DNA from: Endotrypanum monterogeii | Taxonomy: Eukaryota; Euglenozoa; Kinetoplastea; Trypanosomatida; Trypanosomatidae | DNA length: 32,337 nt | NCBI GenBank assembly: GCA_000333855.2 | Contig: CM007315.1 | Span: forward strand, 799,224 to 831,560 | Direction of reading: 5' to 3' | Part shown: positions 21,897 to 30,198 of the stretch, piece by piece | Position numbering within the stretch: position 1 is the first letter of the stretch | How the letters are laid out: each line of letters opens with the position of its first letter | Translations under genes and position numbers: made by a program | The notes under the pieces: generated by a model | The model's input: only the letters and a program-made list of their open reading frames with translations | Database searches by the model: none | What the model was told of the DNA's origin: nothing

Positions 21897-21965
21897 CTGC
21901 GGCTGCCTTTTGTATTGGGAAATCAGGTGTGTGTGTGTATGAGATAAGGGAAGGGGAAGGATTTG
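21897..21965 (-). promoter_or_regulatory. Trans-splice acceptor region, member 2
   Basis: The minus strand carries a pyrimidine tract around 21935-21962 and a CA-rich stretch, then AG at 21904-21903 and 21898-21897, giving a 5'UTR of 15 to 21 nt. Confidence 0.5.
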
Positions 21966-22267
21966 GGTCTAAGCAGTAGCTCCTAGCGCAGTCACATGAA
22001 GGGCCGATATATGAAAAAATGCCACGCGGTTTCCGATGCGAGTTGGCGTCAAGCTGGACAGCGGAAGAGTGGGGGGGGGGAGGGAGGGGGGCTTCCGATG
22101 AAGCACAGGAGGGTCGCTCATCATCGTTAATTATTTTCGGGCCTTATGAAGTCTGTTCGGCGAGATGTTCAATGAAGAGAATTCATACCACTATATATGT
22201 GTGTGTGTGTAACGAAATCAAGGGGATCAGGTAGGTGCAAGGCAAACAAAGCAACGGAGAGGAAGAA

Positions 22268-22269
<2 letters not shown>

Positions 22270-22304
<35 letters not shown>

Positions 22305-22321
22305 TGTGTGTGTGTGTGTGT
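22270..22321. repeat. (TA)n(TG)n compound microsatellite
   Basis: About 16 TA units followed by 10 TG units, between members 2 and 3. Confidence 0.97.
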
Positions 22322-22886
22322 GGAAGAAACAAACTGACCAACAACAACAACAACACAAAAAAAAACAGCAGCACTTGCGCACGCAGAATTCAACTTTCCC
22401 TCCTTCCCCGTCCTCGAGCACCTCACTTTAATTAACCCTCCTTCTCTCCCCCTTCCTCATTCTTTTAGGAGGCATATGCGTGTATGCTACGCCTTCTCTG
22501 GTACTCAAGCCCAGTCATCTGTGCTCACTTGCCCGTGCACTCGGGGAGGAGGACACATGTACACGCACGCCATTGTTTCAATGAGAGTTTGTATGCCTTC
22601 CTTCCTCTTTTCACCGGAGGAGAGAAAAACAAAAAGATGTGATTCGGAAGTGTAGAGAACATGTCCACCAAACAGAGGAGTGCACAGCACAGGAGGGGAG
22701 GGAGGGGGACTTGTGTGAGGGGATGTGGGGGAGGGACGGGTCAAATCGAGTGCACATCTCAAAAAGAGCGGCGCGACATAATCCACCACATCGATCCAGG
22801 AAAAAAAAAAGCAAAACTCTTGCTCTTTTTCCTGGCGCCCCCTCCCCCACTGTCTGCCAATGGTTGTATGTAGTAATAGCATCTGA

Positions 22887-22890
<4 letters not shown>

Positions 22891-22939
<49 letters not shown>
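22891..22939. repeat. (TA)n(TG)n compound microsatellite
   Basis: About 18 TA units followed by six TG units, ending 70 bp from the stop of member 3 and probably in its 3'UTR. Confidence 0.97.
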
Positions 22940-23008
22940 AGAGGGAGGGGGGGGGGGCAGCGTATGATGAGTCGTCGAAGAAGCGTTCGTACCCGCAAGC
23001 TATGGTGG

Positions 23009-23539
23009 CTAAGACTTAGATTGAAGTGGTGTGCCAACTACATGTGGGACGTAGTCTGCCTCACCGTACGGAGAAATAGCTTCAGGGCGGTCTGTGTTTT
23101 GGTCGTTCACTGCCGTCTCAGAATTACGTATGTTGTTGCCTTGAGTGTTTGATGACACTACCTGTGCTTGGGGGAAGTACCGTGTATAATCAGCATCGTC
23201 GACGTGCGTCCCAGGCGGGGCCGCGAAGAGGACAGTGGCGGGGAGGGCTCCCTGCGTAGCGCCCTGTGCGTTCACCCCGGCCAGGTTTGGGTGTGGTCTT
23301 CCATGCGGAGAGTCTTCTCCATCCATGTGATGCCCACTTTGTCCATAAACATGTTGATAATACATTTCGTACTGCTGACCCTCCGACGCTAAGGGACGAT
23401 GCCTCAAGGAGGCCTCGGCCTCAGCGGCTCGCCTCGCCTCCAACGATTGCTGACGTCGCGTTCTGCGCCAAAAGAGGAAAGCGAGGTATAGAAACAACAC
23501 ATTTATCGCGATAAAAAAGAGAAAGAGGAGTTTCCGCAT
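23009..23539 (-). CDS. Small single-span protein with YGxAxY tail motif (member 3)
   Basis: This is a 176-residue protein of unknown function. A hydrophobic signal-anchor at 4-24 is followed at once by WRRTRR and an Arg/Ala/Glu helix (29-47), predicting a cytosolic C-terminal tail. That Arg/Ala/Glu pattern just after the membrane resembles member 1. The tail is rich in Gln, Asn, His and Pro. It carries EMYYQHVYGQ at 58-67 (tyrosine pair plus a partial copy of the motif) and the full motif YGEADY at 158-163, followed by VPHVV. The ATG at 23539 sits 22 nt after an AG that follows a T-rich tract. Support is the clean frame, the membrane segment, the motif shared with neighbours and the spliced-leader context; there is no recognised homologue. 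Confidence 0.82.
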   Translation of the reverse strand: MRKLLFLFFIAINVLFLYLAFLFWRRTRRQQSLEARRAAEAEASLRHRPLASEGQQYEMYYQHVYGQSGHHMDGEDSPHGRPHPNLAGVNAQGATQGALPATVLFAAPPGTHVDDADYTRYFPQAQVVSSNTQGNNIRNSETAVNDQNTDRPEAISPYGEADYVPHVVGTPLQSKS

Positions 23540-23560
23540 CGCGGATTCTACTCTCCTTTT

Positions 23561-23605
23561 CTTTAAACAACAAAAAAAAAACCTTTAATTTTTTTTTCCA
23601 GAGTC
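23561..23605 (-). promoter_or_regulatory. Trans-splice acceptor region, member 3
   Basis: A T-rich tract on the minus strand (about 23570-23582, with a second T-run upstream) precedes AG at 23562-23561. No ATG lies between it and the start at 23539. Confidence 0.55.
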
Positions 23606-24333
23606 CTTTATGCGTATAGGTGTGTATGTATGTCGTTACAGAAGATGCAGATGGGGGGGGGGGAGGTAAACAATCGAGCAATGCACCTTCACGATTGTCC
23701 CCGGTATAGTTCTGCCGAGAAGAGGGAGACAATATAGCGTGGAGAGAGGAGTGAGAGCGCATCCTTAAAATAAAAGAACAAAAAAGGGTTTAGCTCAGCT
23801 GATGTGTTACGCTCCCTTCCCCCCCCCATGTTCCGCGGTACGGGAGTTTGCTAACATCGCCTACCATGCATTGCTGCACGAGTATTCATTCGGAGTTGAG
23901 AGTGCAGACTGTGCGGCGGCTTCGCCGACGTCGGCGGACGCCCCGTTTCTCAGATCCACGCGCTTTCCTGCTGACTTCTTGCCATGCACACGCCTCCCTT
24001 TTGATCTGTTATTTCGTCGAAGGAGGGGAAGGGGGGGGGAGGTACGCGTGTAGCGAGGAACAAAAGAGGTGTGGGGGAAAAAGGACTCGATACTCTCAAG
24101 AATTAATATCGTTTTTTTTTTTTTTTATGTTTGTGTGTGTGCAGTTGCGTTGGATGTCCACGTTCATCACACAACTTTCTGTGTCTTGGTTTGCCTATCG
24201 TGTGATGCATTATACGGCAAAAAATAAAAAGTACAGTCGTAGCTCGTCTGCCTGCTGAGCATTCGCTTCATTACGAATAAGAATAGGAGCAGGACAGAAA
24301 AAAAAACAAATAGAGCCCACGTTTCAGAGCACA

Positions 24334-24383
<50 letters not shown>

Positions 24384-26737
24384 AACGCTCTTCCCCTTCT
24401 ATTCACAACCATAATGGGCAGAGGATCGATGTATCCATCTACCGCCGTCGGTTAGCCTTATCACCAGAGGAGGGAAAATCATATGACGCAGGTGGAATCG
24501 TTTTACGGGGCAGCAGCGGTGGCGCCAAGTCGAGCAGCTGAGATGAGCTGCAGATTTCTTTTTTTTTCGGGTGGAGGGAATTCGAGTGAAGCTACTGCAC
24601 CGACGCATTGTCTTTCCCTCTTCCTTGAAGCCTTCACATCTAGCTTTTAAATTTTCGTATGACCTGCTTTGGTGCAAGCGCGTTGCGCATCGCACGAGGG
24701 AGGTCCAGAAGAGGTCTACGCCATTAGGTATACACTGTCGAGATGAGCCACTGCTGTTGCGGTAGGGTAGGACTCTGTTGTATTGTATCCTTACTTGATG
24801 TGTGTGTGTGTGTGTGTGCCCAGAGGGCAACGCGTGCACTCACTTGAGTGCCTCCCTCCCTCCCTCCTCCTCTATTTTTTTTTTGTAGAAGAGAAGGGAG
24901 ATGAGGGACAGGGTGACGAAGTCTCAGAGAAGGCGTCGTCGTCGTACCCAGACAACTCAGTGAAGGTGAAAGGAGGAAGAGGCAGTGTCCACCATTGTTG
25001 ATGGGAGAATAATAATATACGCCTAAGAAGTCACTGGGGCCAACTGTTTTTGTCTTTTGGAGAGAGGGGGAGGCATGTGGAGTATCAGGATGACCTGAGA
25101 GGGCAGGGGATGCCAACATTGGGGCGGAGGAGGGAGGCCATCGGCACACACCGATGCGCCGTGTGAACCTGTGTAACCACGACGGGTATATACACAAGGT
25201 TAGCGGCATCTCCAGACCTCTTTGGAGCATCGCGCTAACGCTTCTACGAGGCAGTGCACCTATACACAGCGAGGAGGTTCAAAAGAAGGGAACACCACTT
25301 GCCCCGTCTCTTGTTTTTTCCTATCTGTGAGAGTGTCCACGAAGAAGCGGAAACACAGAAAAAGATTATACAATATATGGATGTAATGTATCATGACCTA
25401 CCAGGCACATAAAAGGGGGGGGGGGCAAAAAAAAAAGAAAAAGAGGTGCAACCTAGGAAGCAGTAAATTCGCGAACGGTGCAAAGGCAGGGCCATAAGGA
25501 ACCAAACACTAATGCACAAAGCAGATGTTTTAGTTGAGGAGAAGAAGGGCAGGGTCAGCACATCTCTAAAGTAGGGCGAACACAGAGCGCCGCGTGGGGG
25601 TGTTCCGCGAGTGCAGCTCCACCCTTCTCTCCCTCCTTTTGAAATAAAATAAAATAAAAATAAAAACAATGTTGATGCAAGACATATCAACGGCTTTCGC
25701 TTCCAGCGTTCCACGTGCTCTGAGAGGGGAGGAGGGGGGAGGATTATAATCCAAACGGAAGTGACATGCAAATTGATGCAACAGGCGCAGGTATGCGATG
25801 TAAACATGGTCACGCATGTAGATCTATAAGCACACTCGGAGGAAGAGAGATGAGGTTGATCTGTATGGCGGGGGTGGGCAGGCGCACGAGGGAGGCGGAG
25901 GGGGAGGACAATCCGAGAGAGAAAAAAAGTGGAGGTTCTCGTTAGGTAAAAAAAGAAAAAAAAACGAACGCACGTAAAAGGCTGAGGAGGAGGGGAAGGG
26001 GGAAGGCATTTGTTTCTCACCATCGCTTAAAAAAAAAAAAATTATGATTAATATACTACAGATGCCAAATGATATACTCGTTCCCCTCTGCTGGACCTCC
26101 GTCCATTATTCTTAGTCGTTAACTTTTCCAAACCGAATTCATTGCGCTGCAAAGCACGCATCCAGACCACACCCGCTGAGCCAACCTCGCACACAGACGG
26201 AAAAAAAAAGGGGGATAAATATTTGAGGCTGCACTGATGATGCACATATGCATCCAGATGGTGCAGGGAGAGGAGGGAGAGGAAGTAAGTGGACAAACAA
26301 AATAATAAAAAAAAAAACACGCTCGCCTAGAATAAAGAAAAGGAGATCGTTGATGCGGATGAGTGTTGGCATTTCCAGAGCCAAATTTAGCCGGAGTAAG
26401 CGCTTCGCACCAACAACCATTCACCACACACACACACACACAAACATACACACACCCGACAAGAGAGCTGAGAATCCGTGTGAATCCTTTGATATAAGCC
26501 ATAGAAGGAATCTAGCGGCCAGAGCAAGAGATCATTGATCCTATACATTGGGGAACAGAGCGATCGCGTGTGCAGTGCCTCATAAAAAAAAAAAACCTGG
26601 AAACAAGAGGAGATTATTATATATGTATATATTGTACCTGTGTTTGCGTTGTGGCATCTGCCCACTCCCCCCCCTCTCCCTGGAGTTCATGAGGTGCAAT
26701 AAACCACTCACAAAAAGCAACGCCACAACTAATGGCC
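23606..26737. other. Intergenic gap between members 3 and 4
   Basis: About 3.1 kb, the longest gap within the small-gene cluster. It contains a CA microsatellite, a 16-base T-run near 24112-24127, and a non-repetitive island at about 23800-24010. The frames here are short or low complexity. A degenerate sixth family member was looked for through the motif pattern and not found. Confidence 0.55.
24335..24381. repeat. (CA)n microsatellite
   Basis: About 23 CA units in the gap between members 3 and 4. Confidence 0.97.
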
Positions 26738-27544
26738 TCAATGTAGATGCTCAAAATCCTCTTCAAGTCCGGCGGATTCGTCGCCAAGACTCACTGTGCG
26801 GCGATCCTGGTGCTCTTGTTTGTCGAGAGCATTGCTGTAGTACATTGCTGATCCATAATCGAGTCTCCTCCACGGTTGCCCTTGATCTTGCAGACGTATT
26901 ATTTCATGGTCTTCTTCTTCGTCCGTGTTCACGGGCTGCCCCAGGAATGCCTGCGTATCAGCAGGGCTCGATGACCTCGCAAGCGGGTTGAGTGAGTGAA
27001 TCTCAGAATCTGTGACATGCAGGGTGTTCTGCTGATCGGCAGCCCCTGTGCGTGTGTGATACGTCACAACAACAGAGCTGCCTCGCGGGATCACAGCTGG
27101 GGAGGCCTGTGGCAGCCTCTGCAAGGAAAAATCCCCCTCAATCAGCTCCTCTTCCGTCGCAGGTGCTGTGGTGTAGTACAACGGAATACCATCTGCCATG
27201 TGGACTGTGCGCGGGCTTCCGTCATTACGACTGCCATCCCGATTTCCACTGACATCTCGATTACGCGCGCGTCTCGCAGCCGCCTTGCGACTGGTGCAGG
27301 TGTGAGACACATAGGAGATGACAATCATCACCAAGAGAAACAGGAGAAGGATCGGCAGCGAATAAAGGGAGACAGATCGCTTAATGATATCGCTCGCATC
27401 TGGTGATGTCATGCCTGATTCCCGCTGTGCATCGCCTGATGAGGCCACCGACATGAATGAAGTGCTGGCCGTCTCTGGCGGGCGCGCTGGCGCAGGGGCC
27501 ACGGAGGCTATAAAGCAAAATACCGTGTAGTAGTAGGGGACCAT
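26738..27544 (-). CDS. Type I single-span protein with YGxAxYY tail motif (member 4)
   Basis: This 268-residue protein of unknown function differs in topology from its neighbours. A hydrophobic N-terminus (4-17, ending in APAPA) looks like a cleavable signal peptide. A short Ser/Thr-rich ectodomain (20-57) follows, with likely O-glycosylation sites, then a membrane span at about 62-79. A basic stop-transfer region (86-97) leads into a long acidic tail. The tail has a tyrosine pair at 123-124, the motif YGSAMY at 230-235 with an extra Tyr236, and a 32-residue extension rich in acidic residues after it. An out-of-frame upstream ATG at 27557 may affect translation. If the signal peptide were uncleaved the protein would have two spans. 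The frame, start and motif make a real gene likely. Confidence 0.82.
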   Translation of the reverse strand: MVPYYYTVFCFIASVAPAPARPPETASTSFMSVASSGDAQRESGMTSPDASDIIKRSVSLYSLPILLLFLLVMIVISYVSHTCTSRKAAARRARNRDVSGNRDGSRNDGSPRTVHMADGIPLYYTTAPATEEELIEGDFSLQRLPQASPAVIPRGSSVVVTYHTRTGAADQQNTLHVTDSEIHSLNPLARSSSPADTQAFLGQPVNTDEEEDHEIIRLQDQGQPWRRLDYGSAMYYSNALDKQEHQDRRTVSLGDESAGLEEDFEHLH

Positions 27545-27557
27545 GCAATCTTTTCAT
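27381..27557 (-). other. Upstream ORF overlapping member 4 start
   Basis: An ATG at 27557 opens a 58-codon frame that overlaps the start of member 4 in another frame and ends at a TAA at 27381-27383. It would lie in the mature mRNA if the AG at 27562-27561 is the splice acceptor, but not if the AG at 27551-27550 is used. Its first 25 residues are themselves leucine-rich and signal-like. Probably it is a regulatory uORF or a chance frame. Confidence 0.35.
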
Positions 27558-27605
27558 GAACTGCCAAAACAGGAGTGAAGCAGGGGGGGGGCAACAACAA
27601 CGACG
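27550..27605 (-). promoter_or_regulatory. Trans-splice acceptor region, member 4
   Basis: A minus-strand tract of T/G triplets and a nine-C run (about 27570-27605) precedes AG at 27562-27561. A second AG is at 27551-27550. Choice between the two decides whether the upstream ATG at 27557 is included. Confidence 0.5.
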
Positions 27606-28961
27606 ACAAAATGTATATATGTTTTGAAATCATACAAGTTGCTCAGTTGCTTCATATACAGAGGGGGCTGAGATCAGCACGGTGAGGGGGGGGGGTGGCG
27701 AGGAGCCAAACGGAATTCTCCCCCCTTTTTTTTTGTGTGTATGGATGTAAGTGATACGTGTTTGAGCTCGAGATAGCCCAGGGGAGGATGGGAACAAAGA
27801 AATATGTTTTTTTTTGTCTGAAGCGGTACTGCTTTTTTTTTTCTTGGGCAGGTTGGGGGGGGGGGAAGAAACTGGGGGTGGGTGGGTGGGTGGCAGGAGG
27901 AGCGAGGGAGTGTATATGGACTTCAGCGTTGCGTAGCATCACTTTATATGCAGCTTTTTTTTTTTTTTTTGTGTGTGTGTGTGTAGACCACAAAGTGAAG
28001 GGTGTGGCGGAGATAGAGACGTGCAACACAGTCGATGAGGAGTGTAGCCGCCGCTCCCGCAGCCCACTGGAGAGAAGACAGAATGTGCTGTTGTAGCGCC
28101 TTTTTCACGAGCCTTCCGTATCGATAGTGTTTCTATATAAGTTTCTGAATGAGTATACACGTACACACACCTCTCTCTTTCCCTATATATATATATATAT
28201 AGGGAGGCGATGCAAATATGAGCGAATAAAACACGATAGAGTAGGCAATTCAAAAGATGCTCTTCTACCCGCAAGACTCTGTGGAGCATCAGGGCAGAGG
28301 GATACTGGACAACATGCACCAGGGGAAAGAAAAAGGCAGAGGACTGTAGCATACCCTCCACAATTGAGGCTATTACGGTATATGATGTGTGCGGTGCCGA
28401 TACAACGCAGGCAGCTCACTTATCATCGAGGTTGCATGCTTTTTTTTTTCCCCGTGTCACATCCATGTACAGGAATGTTTGTTGATAAAAAAAAAAAGGC
28501 GAGATAATTTTATATGGACACAAACCGAGTCGCGTGGGCGAGGGAAAGGAGTTGTGGTGAGGGTAGGGAATGGGTGTGTGAGCCCCATAGAGGAGAGGCA
28601 GTCACAAAAAGAATAATACTACTAGCACATGCATCTGCACTTTGACGCTATTCTTCACTTTTTCTCCCCTCCTCAGCATACATACAAAAACGCTTTACTT
28701 GGAAGCCACCAGTATATACGTCGAGAAAACTGAGGCTGTTAAATGCGGGGTGGAGGGGGGGGCGGGGGGGTAGTATCGATCAAGAACCACAAAGGGTATG
28801 CTTCTCCTTCATCCGACCTGCAGGAGAATACAACGCTGACCCCCCTCCCCCTCCTCCTCTTCCTTGCAAGGGAAGCAGTCGCATAATAATAATTAAAAAT
28901 ATACATCACAGAAGACATCATCCAAGGGAGGAGACTGTGTGTGTGTGTGGTTGCTGTCGAT
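27606..28961. other. Intergenic gap between members 4 and 5
   Basis: T-runs (27811-27818, 27833-27842, 27957-27970), a GGGT repeat near 27879-27893 and a TA microsatellite. No gene is supported. Confidence 0.6.
28184..28201. repeat. (TA)n microsatellite
   Basis: About nine TA units in the gap between members 4 and 5. Confidence 0.95.
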
Positions 28962-29459
28962 CTACACCAACTTCACCCGTTGTCGTTCCCTACGGTGTTT
29001 GAGGATTTTCTCTCCTCTGACTCGTAGGGGAGGGGGGGGGATTCGGTTATAGTACATGCCCGTGCCGTATACATTATTCGCCTCGGGACTGTTGCCAGTG
29101 GTCTGTTGTTGCTCCATCACCACTCCCACGCAGTGACCGCCTTCTCCCGAGGCGGAGAAAAAGTTTCTGTGGCCGTCATTTGGTGCACGCTGTTGTGCTG
29201 ACACAGCTCTCATCGATCCGTCCTCCATCATTGCAGGACCCTCCACAAAGCGCACTGAGCGTCTCGCAGTGTGATCATGATCTCCCAATACCCCGACAGC
29301 CGATCTTTGCGCTACCTGAATCTTCTTTCGTTTAAAGTAGCGCTGCAAACCGATTAGGCAGAGCAGAGCAGCACATATACCAATTATGATCAGTGAGATA
29401 GTCGTATTGCGTTTCCTTTCGTATCGCATACGAATAGAATCTTCGATATAGCTTGACAT
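28962..29459 (-). CDS. Small single-span protein with YGxGxYY tail motif (member 5)
   Basis: This is a 165-residue protein of unknown function. A 19-residue N-terminal segment rich in Arg and Tyr precedes one membrane span at about 19-38 and a basic patch (QRYFKRKK, 39-46). Positive charge on both sides leaves topology unclear, although the family pattern suggests a cytosolic tail. The tail is Gly/Gln/Asn-rich and carries YGTGMY at 131-136 with an extra Tyr137. This is the only member with Gly where the others have Ala. A proline run (141-144) and a strongly basic C-terminus (150-163) follow. The ATG is at 29459: the codon before it is GTG, not a start. An AG two bases further upstream follows a good pyrimidine tract; using it would give an extremely short 5'UTR. 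It is the first gene transcribed in this window. Confidence 0.78.
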   Translation of the reverse strand: MSSYIEDSIRMRYERKRNTTISLIIIGICAALLCLIGLQRYFKRKKIQVAQRSAVGVLGDHDHTARRSVRFVEGPAMMEDGSMRAVSAQQRAPNDGHRNFFSASGEGGHCVGVVMEQQQTTGNSPEANNVYGTGMYYNRIPPPPLRVRGEKILKHRRERQRVKLV

Positions 29460-29461
29460 CA

Positions 29462-29540
29462 CTGCCGGCAGAGGGAGAGAAAGGAAAAGAGGGTGCTCGA
29501 CAATATCTATGAAGAGGCGCAGAAAAAAAAAACAGAGATG
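29462..29540 (-). promoter_or_regulatory. Trans-splice acceptor region, member 5
   Basis: Two pyrimidine tracts are visible on the minus strand: about 29466-29490 with AG at 29463-29462, and about 29509-29540 with AG at 29508-29507. No ATG occurs between the outer acceptor and the start at 29459. Confidence 0.5.
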
Positions 29541-29646
29541 GAATGTATTGAGGCACTGTGTGTAAACATCAAGCAGCTTTCTGGGGAGTAGGTATTGTAA
29601 CGCATGGTAGAAAAGGGGCGCTTTCTATTTGCCTGAGGCTGCTAGG

Positions 29647-29647
<1 letters not shown>

Positions 29648-29711
<64 letters not shown>
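29648..29711. repeat. (CA)n microsatellite
   Basis: About 32 CA units with one TA interruption, upstream of member 5. Confidence 0.97.
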
Positions 29712-30156
29712 ATCTACGCTAGCTTCAGGGATTCGATTTTCATTTTTCAATTATTTTATCCTTTTTGTGGATTGTCTCTCTCTCTCCTTTTTTTTTTCTG
29801 CTCTCACATCTTTTACCAAAAAGTCTACTGCATCAGATATGTTGTGTGTACAACACACGCCGATCCGGTGTACACAGAGACAATGCGGGAGAAGGGGAGG
29901 AGGGACGATGTGAAACTGTTATAAGGCACACACACACACACATTGCCAAATCATTTCGATAAAATATCAGAAAAAGAAAAAAACGAGAGGCCATGACTGG
30001 TAGCCATTCTCTTCCCTCCCCCTCCCCCCCTTGAACGATCGACAAGTAAAAAAAAGGGAGGGGTTAGGTGACTGGGAGATGTAACTGTCCCCTGGACACG
30101 CCTGCGATTCCTCGGCATCAGCAAAGACTCTATGTGCAGGGAACACTAGTAGTTCG

Positions 30157-30159
30157 GTA

Positions 30160-30195
<36 letters not shown>

Positions 30196-30198
30196 TAC
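30157..30198. repeat. 42-bp perfect AT palindrome
   Basis: The arms GTATGC and GCATAC flank fifteen AT units, so the whole 42 bp is self-complementary and could extrude as a cruciform. Confidence 0.95.

Larger units (their letters stand above)
21966..23008. other. Intergenic gap between members 2 and 3
   Basis: Two TA/TG compound microsatellites and several G-runs (for example 22071-22091) dominate. Nothing coding was seen. Confidence 0.6.

Noticed and set aside
23787..23830. tRNA-like string TTTAGCTCAG
   Set aside because: No matching acceptor stem, anticodon arm or T-loop follows; the next bases are a C-run.
24335..24381. Repeat array as a CRISPR-like structure
   Set aside because: It is a pure dinucleotide run without spacers; no direct-repeat/spacer pattern exists in the window.
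25391..26023. 210-codon minus-strand frame
   Set aside because: It consists largely of Phe/Leu/Pro/Ser runs encoded by pyrimidine tracts. It has no membrane-protein pattern like the neighbours and lacks the YGxAxY motif.
29460..29462. Start of member 5 one codon earlier
   Set aside because: The codon is GTG; the ATG is at 29459.
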